42,585 nucleotides of DNA from Nitrospira sp. UBA5698. GTDB lineage: Bacteria; Nitrospirota; Nitrospiria; Nitrospirales; Nitrospiraceae. The number at the start of each line of letters is the position of its first letter. Position 1 is the first letter of the stretch. Position numbers and translations under genes: made by a program. The DNA is taken from NCBI GenBank assembly GCA_002420115.1, contig DIHK01000071.1, positions 1-42,585 on the forward strand, written 5' to 3'. Below the pieces are notes generated by a model. It was not told the DNA's origin. It made no database searches and saw nothing but the letters and a program-made list of their open reading frames with translations. This document shows, piece by piece, positions 17,027-25,106 of this stretch.

Positions 17027-17401
17027 TCAGATGCGAAGCACGGTGCTTGCGAGCGACTGATGCGGAGGAGAACTTGATTCAAGAGTGTAAGATTGACTAG
17101 AAATCCGTACGAGTCGACAGCTCACGGCTGGAAGTGCGATCAGAGCATGATCTGCTGACCAATGATGGTCCATGAGCCACGAAGACGACTGAGAGGATGA
17201 CTCGACTCCTAGGGTTTTGAAGGCATCGCACAATTGCCGACTAGGTTGTTCCACGGGAGTTGAACAGCCGTTGGCCATCGCGGCATCGGTGGTTCCAGAC
17301 AACGGCAGAAGACAGGCGTAGGCGTTGAAACTGAACGCCAGCAGAAACACCACGATGGTCACAGCGAGAAAAGACCAGCATCGACGGGGACGCGATCGCA
17401 T
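17027..17401 (-). CDS. Small secreted Cys-containing hypothetical protein
   Basis: 124 aa. A basic N-terminus (MRSRPRRCW) and a hydrophobic core to about residue 30 form a signal peptide ending near AYA-C, so it could be a lipoprotein or a secreted protein. The mature region is Ser-rich with a few Cys and His (CSTPVEQPSRQLCDAF; DHHWSADHA) that could bind metal. It lies within the metal operon, 44 bases after the DsrE-like gene and before cusC. Unrecognised family; a periplasmic metal-handling role is inferred from context only. Confidence 0.55.
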   Translation of the reverse strand: MRSRPRRCWSFLAVTIVVFLLAFSFNAYACLLPLSGTTDAAMANGCSTPVEQPSRQLCDAFKTLGVESSSQSSSWLMDHHWSADHALIALPAVSCRLVRISSQSYTLESSSPPHQSLASTVLRI

Positions 17402-17445
17402 GGTGTCAGTCTATCCCTCATCCAGCTCAAGCGTCAACGGTATCT

Positions 17446-17985
17446 CTAATACACAATCACTCGGTCAGCAGACGCGAACAGCTCCACCATCTTGGTTAGC
17501 GGAACGGGGGTCACTGAAGAGGCAACTCGCGCAGGATCGATTTTGTAGAGGAGCATCATGGTTTGATTCCCGTAGATTTCAACGCCCAGCTTGTTCTTCA
17601 GAAAATCAAAGTACTCGCCATAGGTGTGCGGGATCTGATCTAGCGGGACACCCATCTGCTCGGAGAGGCTCTGCCGCTCTCGCTCGGGCAAACTGGCGCG
17701 ATCGAGCGCCGTGGTCTCACTTCCGGTCATCTTCCTGAACCACCCAAATCCTTTTGTCACCGACGTAACGGCACTCGCATCCACCAAAATCGTCACCTGG
17801 TGATCGGCCTTCACCGCCGCCCACGCCACATTCGGGACCGCGCAGATTTGCGCATCGTCCTCTGCCAGCGAGGTCTTCATATGGATCAGAATGCTGGCTG
17901 CGGAGGCCGGTATGACGGCAAGTCCAACGCTTAATATAAGTGCCATGAACATTCCGATGATTAGGAACATCATTCGTGGATTCAT
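17446..17985 (-). CDS. Secreted DsrE-like protein
   Basis: 179 aa. An N-terminal signal peptide (MNPRMMFLIIGMFMALILSV, then VIPASA cleavage) is followed by a DsrE/DsrF-like domain (ILIHMKTSLAEDDAQICAVPN; QVTILVDASAV; LKNKLGVEIYG). One Cys remains in QICAVPN. The start overlaps the CMD gene stop by ATGA, so the two are translationally coupled. Periplasmic thiol or sulfur chemistry linked to soft-metal stress is a reasonable inference. Confidence 0.72.
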   Translation of the reverse strand: MNPRMMFLIIGMFMALILSVGLAVIPASAASILIHMKTSLAEDDAQICAVPNVAWAAVKADHQVTILVDASAVTSVTKGFGWFRKMTGSETTALDRASLPERERQSLSEQMGVPLDQIPHTYGEYFDFLKNKLGVEIYGNQTMMLLYKIDPARVASSVTPVPLTKMVELFASADRVIVY

Positions 17986-18386
17986 GATGTGCTCTCCTCA
18001 GTCTTTTGGCTCATAGCTTGGTGATCACAACAACCTGACGCGGACGATGCCGGCCTACTATCGAGGCATTCCTTGTAGACAGAAAAGGCATTCAGCGCCC
18101 ACTCCTCTCCGGGACAGCCTTGCATCGTCATGGCGACTTCGAGAAACTCGATCAATTCCTCTTGTGCGGCACCCTTGCCGCAGGCCATCTTGACGTAGGC
18201 TCGAATACAGGGCTCGCAACGAATTGCGATGGAGATCGCCATGGCCGTGAGCAGTTTGTACTTCGCAGGAACAACTCCGTCGCGATACGCCTCCTGCCGC
18301 ATGCGCAATAGCCCGCCCGTGACTTTCGGGCTCAACTTTCTGAGTTCAACAAATAACCCGCTCTCAACATTCGTCGTCTGTACCAT
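17982..18386 (-). CDS. Small AhpD/CMD-like thiol protein in the metal operon
   Basis: 134 aa. The motif CEPCIRAYVK gives C57 and C60. The His usually found three residues after the second Cys is replaced by Tyr, so it is a divergent CMD domain. Extra Cys occur in KMACGKG, MQGCPGEEW and the tail SGCCDHQAM, which may bind metal. The start follows GGAAGGAG. It is coupled to the DsrE-like gene downstream and follows the MerP-like gene by 47 bases. It is the intact relative of the frameshifted gene at 9101. Confidence 0.75.
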   Translation of the reverse strand: MVQTTNVESGLFVELRKLSPKVTGGLLRMRQEAYRDGVVPAKYKLLTAMAISIAIRCEPCIRAYVKMACGKGAAQEELIEFLEVAMTMQGCPGEEWALNAFSVYKECLDSRPASSASGCCDHQAMSQKTEESTS

Positions 18387-18433
18387 AATGATTTCTCCTT
18401 CCTCCTTCTGGCCTCACACCTCGCACCCATCGC

Positions 18434-18787
18434 CTATTTTTCGAGCACCCGAGCCTTGTACGCCGACAGTGGGCTGCTCGCGCCTTCTACGGCCTTGATC
18501 AATGCCTCTGCACCAGCTTTCTCCGGATCGAACGCCACCAAGGCGCGCGCATCCGCGTAGTCGGAGAAAAAGATCCACTTCTTTGCGACGGTGAACTCCA
18601 CTGCACTGACTCCGGGCACCTTCGCGAGGGCGGCTTTCACATCCTTCAGACAAGCCCCGCAGCTCATGCCATCGATGTGTATGGTCACCGTCTGAAGCCC
18701 CTGGCTCTCCGCCGCAAGAAGAGAAGACATGACCAAGCCCACGGTCATGGCGCCTATCAGCACAACCGATCCAAGCTGTCGCCACAT
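18434..18787 (-). CDS. MerP-like periplasmic heavy-metal-associated (HMA) protein
   Basis: 117 aa. A signal peptide covers about residues 1-26, followed by an HMA fold with the metal site GMSCGACLKDV (C43 and C46). It is longer than classical MerP (about 91 aa), with an insertion around KKWIFFSDYADARALV. Role by family: periplasmic binding of a soft metal ion (Hg2+ or Cu+) and transfer to the membrane partner. The start follows AGGAGGTG. It lies 30 bases after merT. Confidence 0.82.
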   Translation of the reverse strand: MWRQLGSVVLIGAMTVGLVMSSLLAAESQGLQTVTIHIDGMSCGACLKDVKAALAKVPGVSAVEFTVAKKWIFFSDYADARALVAFDPEKAGAEALIKAVEGASSPLSAYKARVLEK

Positions 18788-18817
18788 GCGTATGCACCTC
18801 CTCTCCGTTACGCATTC

Positions 18818-19183
18818 TCACAGTCCCCACCAGTACGGGGCCACGATTAGCCCCAGCGCGAGGACTGCTAGCACCCAGAGCAATGTCCGATTTGCCCTGT
18901 TTATCGCTCCCGGAACACACACGTTCCCCGACACGCACACAGGTTTTGATCTCCGGTGGGCCAGGTAAAAGCTGATGCCCAGCAAAAGGATTGTGAGGCC
19001 GATAAAGATCGGCCGATAGGGAAGTAGGAACCTTAGAAATACGGCAGTATCAGCTAGGGAGCCTGTGACGCCCACGCCTATGCCGAGGGCTGCAAACATC
19101 ACTGACCCGATGCAGCAGATTGACGCCAGGAAAGCGGTCATAACACCCCAGACCGCTGTTATTTCTCCACCGTTCTTCGTCAT
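18818..19183 (-). CDS. merT: MerT-like mercuric ion transport protein
   Basis: 121 aa with three predicted TM helices. A Cys pair in the first helix (SICCIG, C23/C24) and a second pair at C83/C89 (PVCVSGNVC) match the MerT ligands C24/C25 and C76/C82. Role: accepts Hg2+ from MerP and brings it into the cytoplasm. It sits 41 bases after merR and before the MerP-like gene. It is odd that no merA reductase follows; the operon continues into cus efflux genes. Confidence 0.85.
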   Translation of the reverse strand: MTKNGGEITAVWGVMTAFLASICCIGSVMFAALGIGVGVTGSLADTAVFLRFLLPYRPIFIGLTILLLGISFYLAHRRSKPVCVSGNVCVPGAINRANRTLLWVLAVLALGLIVAPYWWGL

Positions 19184-19224
19184 CAGCGCTCTTGGCTCCC
19201 CGCATCAGAATCGAACGTCATCCG

Positions 19225-19686
19225 TCACTGGTCAATCGCAGCCCTCACTCGTCCCCTCTGCCGGCTTCTTCCTGACGCCTTGTCTTCATTTTCCAGACTT
19301 GTCAGAAGCGGACACTGCTCCGTCGGCTGCCCAGTCCGGCAGAGGCGGATCAAACGTCGAAGCGCCGCTGCAAGCGATTGCAAATCACGCACTTTGGCCT
19401 CCACATGCTTCAGCTTGGTTTCGGCCCTCCGCTCTACGTCCCCACATCGGGCCTTCGAACTGGCCCGAAGATTGAGGAGTTCCTCAATCTCATGGAGCGT
19501 GAAGCCCAACGCCTGAGCATTCTTGATGAAACGGAGACGTCGCGCCGCCTCGCGGTTGTACAACCTGTAGCCGGATGGCAGCCGGGAGGTGGGGCCGAGT
19601 ATGTGGCGTCGTTCGTAGTAGCGAATCGTTTCGATATGTACCCCAGCATCTTTTGCGAGCTGTCCAATTGTGAGTTGGGTCGGCAT
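19225..19686 (-). CDS. merR: MerR-type Hg(II)-responsive regulator
   Basis: 153 aa from the ATG at 19686 (MPTQLTIGQLAKDAG), with GAGGTG 6 bases upstream; a longer frame to 19734 would run into the promoter. Winged-helix DNA-binding N-terminus, dimerisation helix, then C81, C116 and C125, which align with the three Hg-binding cysteines of Tn501 MerR (82/117/126), including the ending EQCPLL. It should repress and activate the promoter directly upstream, controlling itself and the whole minus-strand operon to cusA. Confidence 0.92.
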   Translation of the reverse strand: MPTQLTIGQLAKDAGVHIETIRYYERRHILGPTSRLPSGYRLYNREAARRLRFIKNAQALGFTLHEIEELLNLRASSKARCGDVERRAETKLKHVEAKVRDLQSLAAALRRLIRLCRTGQPTEQCPLLTSLENEDKASGRSRQRGRVRAAIDQ

Positions 19687-19702
19687 GTTCACCTCATTGA
19701 TG

Positions 19703-19734
19703 ACGATACACCCTGTACCATAGTACGGAGTCAA
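19703..19734 (-). promoter_or_regulatory. MerR-type promoter/operator
   Basis: The minus strand reads TTGACT (19729-19734), then a 19-20 base spacer containing the dyad GTACTATGGTAC, then GTATCG or TATCGT as the -10 (19703-19709). The overlong spacer and GTAC dyad match MerR-controlled mer promoters (Tn501 also uses TTGACT plus CCGTAC). It lies 17 bases upstream of merR and drives merR and everything downstream, unlike the divergent layout of classical mer operons. Confidence 0.75.
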
Positions 19735-19839
19735 GGAGGGAAGTTGGTGTGTTCAATCTATTCCCTCCCCTCAGGATCTCTTGAACGTGTGACTTTCCTC
19801 AACCGCCCTGCACGGGTCAGAGACTGGCGGTCGTGTGAC

Positions 19840-19855
19840 TGTAAGCCAGCTCACA
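19840..19855. promoter_or_regulatory. CRP/FNR-like dyad, copy 3
   Basis: TGTAAGCCAGCTCACA fits TGTNA-N6-TCACA and differs from the copy at 6731 by one base in the spacer. It lies about 115 bases upstream of the arsM start, the same distance as the pair upstream of the DsrE gene, suggesting a shared activator. Confidence 0.4.
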
Positions 19856-19883
19856 GAAGTGATATGCCTTTCCCTGTATATGG

Positions 19884-19922
19884 ATGTATCAAGCTATCTC
19901 GATAGATCTGGGATCGATACAT
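19884..19922. promoter_or_regulatory. Nested inverted repeat upstream of arsM, candidate ArsR operator
   Basis: Outer arms ATGTATC and GATACAT enclose an inner palindrome CTATC-TC-GATAG, 47 bases before the arsM ATG. ArsR-family repressors bind interrupted dyads at such positions, and arsR is the second gene of the operon. No clear -10/-35 could be fixed, so the assignment is tentative. Confidence 0.35.
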
Positions 19923-19968
19923 GGACGGATCATTCCAGAGCTATTTATCTTCCTAAGAGAGGGGGACT

Positions 19969-21156
19969 ATGCCGATCGACACCATCACCAAAACCGTGAG
20001 TGACCGATACGCGCGGGCTGCCGCGACAGGCGAGCAGATGTGTTGTCCGACGAGTTACGACCTCGCAGACCTGAAATCATTTATCCCGGACGAGGTGCTC
20101 AAGATTTCCTATGGGTGCGGCACGCCAGCCGGTTTACAGACCGTCCGTTCCGGCGAGACAGTCCTCGATATTGGTTCCGGTGGAGGAATCGACTGCTTCG
20201 AGGCCTCGCGACTGGTCGGCCCATCCGGGCATGTGATCGGTATCGATATGACAGACACGATGTTGGAGATCGCGCGCCGCAATGCACCGATCGTCGCAGC
20301 GAATCTGGGCTATGCCTCCTTGAATGTGGAGTTTCGAAAAGGGATGGCGGACACCATGCCGGTGGACGACAACCTGATCGATCTCATCATTTCCAATTGC
20401 GTCATTAACCTGGCACCGGATAAGCGCACGGTCTTTCGGGAGATGTTTCGTGTCACCAAACCGGGTGGGCGTTTTACGATCTCTGACATCGTGTCGGACC
20501 AACAGGTCCCTCAATACCTGGCTCACGATGCGGAGAAATGGGGCGATTGTCTCTCAGGCGCGTTGACGCTCGCGGACTACATGGCTGGTATAGCGGCAGT
20601 CGGCTTTCTCGGGATCCATCTCGTCAAGTTTTCACCCTGGCGCGTGATCGATGGCATCCACTTCTTTTCGGTGACGTTGACCGGTTACAAGCTACCACTG
20701 GCAGCAACGACGGCTTCGGTCAGGTACGCCACTCTTCGAGGCCCCTTCAGTGGAGTGACGGATGAACGAGGCACGACCTATCACCGTGACATCCCACGCC
20801 CAATCACGCCTGACGATGCACTGTTGTTGAGCGCTCCTCCTTTCGTCGACCACTTTCTCCTGACCACCGAGCCTGTACCACTCGACCACAACGATCCGCG
20901 CTGGACCGCCGTCTTGCCTGCCAATGTTCCTTGCACCTGGCAAGGCCACTATGCGTTGCTGGCTGGCCCCTTTACGGAAGTCGAGGACGACGATCACCAT
21001 ATCTATCGACGAGGAGAGCCTTTGGAGGTCTGCTCCAAAACGGTGGCGGTGCTGGAGGCTCAAGGGTACCGGCCACATTTCGCCATTTTGAATCGAGCCG
21101 GCGAACACGTGAGTGGGGAGCCTGTGACCTGTTCACCTGACGGAGGCTGCTGTTGA
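19969..21156 (+). CDS. arsM: Arsenite S-adenosylmethionine methyltransferase (ArsM) with C-terminal extension
   Basis: 395 aa. SAM-binding motif VLDIGSGGGIDCFEAS is at 65-80. Catalytic cysteines are present in the expected contexts: YGCGTP (C50), NCVINL (C144) and DCLSGAL (C194), with an extra CC pair at 25-26. It methylates As(III) in the cytoplasm. Residues after about 245 form an additional domain ending in GGCC, which may also bind arsenic. The start follows GAGAGGGGG. The gene overlaps arsR (TGATG). With arsS nearby, it probably feeds methylated arsenic into arsenosugar synthesis. Confidence 0.9.
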   Translation: MPIDTITKTVSDRYARAAATGEQMCCPTSYDLADLKSFIPDEVLKISYGCGTPAGLQTVRSGETVLDIGSGGGIDCFEASRLVGPSGHVIGIDMTDTMLEIARRNAPIVAANLGYASLNVEFRKGMADTMPVDDNLIDLIISNCVINLAPDKRTVFREMFRVTKPGGRFTISDIVSDQQVPQYLAHDAEKWGDCLSGALTLADYMAGIAAVGFLGIHLVKFSPWRVIDGIHFFSVTLTGYKLPLAATTASVRYATLRGPFSGVTDERGTTYHRDIPRPITPDDALLLSAPPFVDHFLLTTEPVPLDHNDPRWTAVLPANVPCTWQGHYALLAGPFTEVEDDDHHIYRRGEPLEVCSKTVAVLEAQGYRPHFAILNRAGEHVSGEPVTCSPDGGCC

Positions 21157-21524
21157 TGAAGCCCGGCTCCACCGGAATTCTGCTTACCGTGGACCAATGC
21201 GCCCTGACGCTCAAGGCCCTGGCGGACCACACGCGGTTGCGTATCCTGGAGTCGTTACTGGGTGAGGAGAAATGCGTGACGGACCTCGTGCGGGGCTTAC
21301 ACTGTCCGCAACCGCACATCTCCCATCATCTCCGTATTCTCCGAGATGCCGGATTAGTCGAAGGAATTCGGGCGGGCCAGCAGGTGTGTTATCGCATTGC
21401 GCCAAAGGTTCAACCCCTGCTCGCCCATCGGCAAGGACGGGCGCTCAACTTCGGATGTTGCGAGCTGCGCTTCCCGGACACGGTGTTCAGACATGCCAAG
21501 CGTAGGACGCACCTACTGACCTGA
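21156..21524 (+). CDS. arsR: ArsR-family transcriptional repressor
   Basis: 122 aa from the ATG at 21156, whose A is the last base of the arsM stop. Winged-helix core LKALADHTRLRILESLL and HISHHLRILRDAGLVEGIRAG. Cys occur at KCVTDL, LHCPQPH and the C-terminal FGCCELR, so the As(III) site may be non-classical. The ELxVCDLxxxL motif of E. coli ArsR is replaced by EKCVTDLV. It probably represses its own operon from a site upstream of arsM. Confidence 0.88.
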   Translation: MKPGSTGILLTVDQCALTLKALADHTRLRILESLLGEEKCVTDLVRGLHCPQPHISHHLRILRDAGLVEGIRAGQQVCYRIAPKVQPLLAHRQGRALNFGCCELRFPDTVFRHAKRRTHLLT

Positions 21525-21570
21525 TAGTGAATCTTCGAGGTGTTTCTCGCGTGCTCACGGAGACACAACT

Positions 21571-22626
21571 ATGCCGCTGACTTTACTCGGACGACAGAAT
21601 CCTCTTGCCTCCTCCGATGAACAACTCAAAGTTCTTATGGATACAGTCGGGTGTCCTTCATTCGAACGACGTCTCGAGCAGGCTGGGTTATTCCCGCTGC
21701 ATGCCACGGGGATCACCATTCTTCAAATCAACGTCGGCAAACTCTGCAACCAAACCTGCCGACATTGTCACGTCGATGCGGGACCGGATCGTACTGAAAT
21801 CATGTCGGATGAGATAGCCGATCTCTGTCTCGCGGCGTTGACGAAGACCGACATTCCCACCATCGATATTACGGGCGGGGCGCCGGAACTTAATCCGAAC
21901 TTTCGCCGGCTGGTCGAACGGGCCCGTACCCTCGGTCGTCATGTGATAGATCGCTGCAACCTGTCCGTGTTGCTGCTTCCCTCCCAAGCGGACCTTGCAG
22001 AATTCTTGGCCAGCCATCGAGTCGAAATCATCGCCTCACTTCCGGCCTATCGTGCCAGTCAGACTGATGCACAGCGCGGCCATGGCATCTTTGAGAAATC
22101 CATCGAGGCCCTCACGCGTTTGAACAAACTGGGGTACGGGCGACCAGAGAGCGGTCTTGCCCTGAACCTCGTGTACAATCCGGTCGGCGCGTTTCTCCCG
22201 CCGAAGCAAGAAGCGCTCGAAGCCCAATTTCGGAAAGAGCTCCGGACACGATATGACATTGAGTTCAACCATCTCTATACCGTCACCAACATGCCAATCA
22301 GCCGATTTCTCGAGTTCCTGATCGAAAGTGGTAATTACGATGCCTATATGGAACGCCTGGCCACTGCCTTCAACCCTGCCGCTGTGGCAGGCGTCATGTG
22401 CCGATCGATGATTTCCGTGGGGTGGGACGGCACGCTGTATGATTGCGACTTCAATCAGATGCTTACGCTGCCGGTCAAGGAAGGCATGCCGCGCCATATT
22501 CGCGACTTTGATCCCACCCGCCTCAGCACACGCAGGATTGTGACGGGCAACCACTGCTACGGGTGCACGGCCGGGGCAGGCTCGTCCTGCGGCGGAGCGG
22601 TGATGACGGCAACTCCCACACAGTAG
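21571..22626 (+). CDS. arsS: Arsenosugar biosynthesis radical SAM protein (ArsS)
   Basis: 351 aa. The radical-SAM cluster motif CNQTCRHCH is near residues 54-62, followed by VDAGPDR and ITGGAPELNP, typical of ArsS. The C-terminal DUF3641-type region carries Cys for an auxiliary cluster (VMCRSMI; GNHCYGCTAGAGSSCGGA). Known role: with ArsM, makes dimethylated arsenosugar precursors by transferring the adenosyl or ribosyl moiety to methylated arsenic. The start follows CGGAGA. It lies 46 bases after arsR and 10 before the PiT gene, so one operon. Confidence 0.9.
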   Translation: MPLTLLGRQNPLASSDEQLKVLMDTVGCPSFERRLEQAGLFPLHATGITILQINVGKLCNQTCRHCHVDAGPDRTEIMSDEIADLCLAALTKTDIPTIDITGGAPELNPNFRRLVERARTLGRHVIDRCNLSVLLLPSQADLAEFLASHRVEIIASLPAYRASQTDAQRGHGIFEKSIEALTRLNKLGYGRPESGLALNLVYNPVGAFLPPKQEALEAQFRKELRTRYDIEFNHLYTVTNMPISRFLEFLIESGNYDAYMERLATAFNPAAVAGVMCRSMISVGWDGTLYDCDFNQMLTLPVKEGMPRHIRDFDPTRLSTRRIVTGNHCYGCTAGAGSSCGGAVMTATPTQ

Positions 22627-22636
22627 GCAAACACAT

Positions 22637-23770
22637 ATGGACTTGTCACTTTTCACATGTCTCTTGGTGTTATCTCTGGCTTTCGCCAATGGCGCGAACG
22701 ACGTGTCCAAGGCTATTGCCACCCTCGTAGGCAGCGGCGTCGCCGATTATCGGACCGCCATCTTATGGGGAACGTTCTGGACGACCGTCGGCGCTGGGCT
22801 TTCGGGACTGGTCGCCACCGCGATGGTGAAGACCTTCAGCCAAGGGCTCCTGGCGCCAGGCGTTGCCTCATCGTCCATCCTTGCGACTGCCGTGCTCGCC
22901 GGCGCTGTCCTCTGGGTGCTGGTCGCGACCCGGAGCGGTTTGCCTGTTTCCACCACCCATGCCTTAACCGGCGCGATCGTAGGGGCAGGCCTTATCGCGT
23001 TTGGGACTGAGGGCCTTCTATGGGAGGGAATTGGAAAGAAAATTCTATTACCGCTCATTCTGAGTCCACTGCTGGCGTTGATGGTCTCGGGCTTGATCCA
23101 CTCTCTTGTTCGCACGCTTGCGGCACGGTGGGAAGACACCTGTCTCTGCGTGATGCCGACTGCCAGAGCATTGGTTATGATCGATACCCAAGGTGCCACG
23201 CGCACGCTGTTTCAGACGGCAGCCCTGGGACAACCTGTGGTGACAGTTCCGGCCCAGTGCGATCGGGCGGGACTGAAGGGCCTTGTTGTTGGTTTGGACA
23301 GTATCCATTGGTGCTCAAGTGGTTTAGCCTCATTGGCCCGGGGAATGAATGACGCCCCCAAGATAGCCGCCATTATGCTGTTGGGCAGTGCCGTCACCAC
23401 CTGGTCCAGTGGGTCTTTTCAAGCGATAGCCCTCATCGGCGTAGCGGTGGCAATGGGCCTCGGCAGCTATGTGGCAGGACGCCGTGTCACACAAGTCTTG
23501 GCCGAACATGTCACACGAATGGATCACAGCGAAGGGTTATCTGCGAACCTTACCACTTCCTCGCTGGTGTTTGTATCCGCTGTGATGGGGTTGCCGGTCT
23601 CAACAACCCATGTCAGCAGTTCGTCTATTATCGGTATTGGATTGTTAAACGGCCTCAGCAGCATTCGATGGCCCACCGTGCGCGATATGGTCCTCGCCTG
23701 GGTCGTCACGCTTCCTGCCTCCGCATTACTTGCTGCACTCGCCTATCATTTGTTTGCCAAGCTGGTGTAA
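22637..23770 (+). CDS. PiT-family inorganic phosphate (possibly arsenate) transporter
   Basis: 377 aa polytopic membrane protein. The duplicated PiT signatures are seen: FANGANDVSKAIATLVGSGV (near residue 16) and the second-half LARGMNDAPKIAAIM (near 233), each followed by a LPVSTTHA or LPVSTTHV loop. The family imports phosphate with H+ or Na+. It is 10 bases after arsS. A low-affinity phosphate carrier in an arsenic operon may restrict arsenate entry or restore phosphate during stress (inference). Confidence 0.88.
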   Translation: MDLSLFTCLLVLSLAFANGANDVSKAIATLVGSGVADYRTAILWGTFWTTVGAGLSGLVATAMVKTFSQGLLAPGVASSSILATAVLAGAVLWVLVATRSGLPVSTTHALTGAIVGAGLIAFGTEGLLWEGIGKKILLPLILSPLLALMVSGLIHSLVRTLAARWEDTCLCVMPTARALVMIDTQGATRTLFQTAALGQPVVTVPAQCDRAGLKGLVVGLDSIHWCSSGLASLARGMNDAPKIAAIMLLGSAVTTWSSGSFQAIALIGVAVAMGLGSYVAGRRVTQVLAEHVTRMDHSEGLSANLTTSSLVFVSAVMGLPVSTTHVSSSSIIGIGLLNGLSSIRWPTVRDMVLAWVVTLPASALLAALAYHLFAKLV

Positions 23771-23976
23771 GAGCTCGAACCTTTGTGTCAGGTGGCGCGT
23801 GTAAGCGGGCAATAGCGATGGACAGATTTTCCGGGCAATGGTACCGGAACCCCAATTTGCACACGAAACGCTTCCATCAGCGTACGGATGTCTCGTACAA
23901 TGCTGCCCGGCTTGCTCAGACACAGCCCAATTCTTCGACAACACGACAAAGCAATACACCTTCACGGAGACGTACT

Positions 23977-24993
23977 ATGGCCAAACAACAGTCACCTGCT
24001 GAAATAATGCGGAATCTCGCTATCGGATATTGGGTCGCCCGCCTCATCCATGTGGCCGCGAAACTCAGACTGGCGGATCTACTGGGAAAAGGATCAAGGA
24101 CTGTCGAAGACTTAGCGACAGCAGCTGGCGTGCAGCCAGAGCCGCTCTACCGAATTCTCCGCGCCCTGGCGAGCGTCGGCATCTTTACAGAAACTAAAGG
24201 TCGACGGTTCAAGCTGACGCTGCTTGCTGGGACGCTTCAAACAGGCATTTCAGGCTCCATGCATGCGTGGGCGCTCATGATCAACGACACTTGGGGATGG
24301 GACTCCTGGAAGGAACTCCTCTACGGAGTGAAGACCGGTGAGGTCCCGTTCCTAAAGGCTCACGGGGTCCCGATCTTTGAATATCTTAAGAAACACCCGG
24401 AGGATCTTGAGGTATTTGGTGAATCGATGACGAGTATCTCCCAGATCGAGAACCCCGCAGTAGCCGCGGCCTATAAGTTCTCAGGGATCCGGACGCTCGT
24501 CGATGTCGCCGGGGGACACGGGAGCCTTCTGGCTACGATTCTTAAAGCAAACCCGCGACTCCAAGGCGTGCTCTTTGACCGAAGCCCCGTCATCGCTCGC
24601 GCTGAGAGTGACCGCCATATGACGGCGAAGGGCATCACGGAACGTTGCAGACTCGAATCCGGAGACTTCTTTGATGCCGTGCCGAAGGGGGGCGATGCCT
24701 ATCTCATGAAGTACATTCTGCACGATTGGAACGACGAGGCATGCGTCAAGATCCTCACCAACTGCCGCGCAGCCATGAATGAGAAGGGGAAAGTCTTAGT
24801 CGTTGACAACGTCATTGCCCCGGGTAACGATCCCAGCTGGGGCAAGCTCCTCGACATTCAGATGCTCATCATTGGAGGACGCGAGCGGACAAAGCAAGAA
24901 TTTGCTGCACTATTTGCCGCAGCGCGGTTGAAGCTGACCCGAGTCATCCCGACCAAATGCTCACTGAGCATCGTCGAGGGAATTCCTGTATAA
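23977..24993 (+). CDS. SAM-dependent O-methyltransferase (family 2)
   Basis: 338 aa. The N-terminal winged-helix dimerisation domain (YWVARLIHVAAKLRLADLL; LYRILRALASVGIF) and the SAM motif VDVAGGHGSLLATIL near residue 175 match the acetylserotonin/hydroxyneurosporene methyltransferase family. The catalytic His region is YILHDWNDE. The start at 23977 follows CGGAGA; an upstream in-frame extension to 23668 overlaps the PiT gene and is rejected. It is about 206 bases after the PiT gene. Substrate unknown; the link to arsenic is only positional. Confidence 0.85.
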   Translation: MAKQQSPAEIMRNLAIGYWVARLIHVAAKLRLADLLGKGSRTVEDLATAAGVQPEPLYRILRALASVGIFTETKGRRFKLTLLAGTLQTGISGSMHAWALMINDTWGWDSWKELLYGVKTGEVPFLKAHGVPIFEYLKKHPEDLEVFGESMTSISQIENPAVAAAYKFSGIRTLVDVAGGHGSLLATILKANPRLQGVLFDRSPVIARAESDRHMTAKGITERCRLESGDFFDAVPKGGDAYLMKYILHDWNDEACVKILTNCRAAMNEKGKVLVVDNVIAPGNDPSWGKLLDIQMLIIGGRERTKQEFAALFAAARLKLTRVIPTKCSLSIVEGIPV

Positions 24994-25106
24994 GGAGAAG
25001 ACAGATTTCTCGGTCTTGTAGGCTGTGGTCGTGTCTTACGCATATAGAACGTAACCTCCACGATAAGCTGGCCAGGTGCGGAGACACGAACCCATTCCAT
25101 GCGCCA

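Noticed and set aside
24994..25106. Rho-independent terminator between the convergent O-methyltransferase and recombinase genes
   Set aside because: Only a weak AAGAC/GTCTT stem without a U-run.
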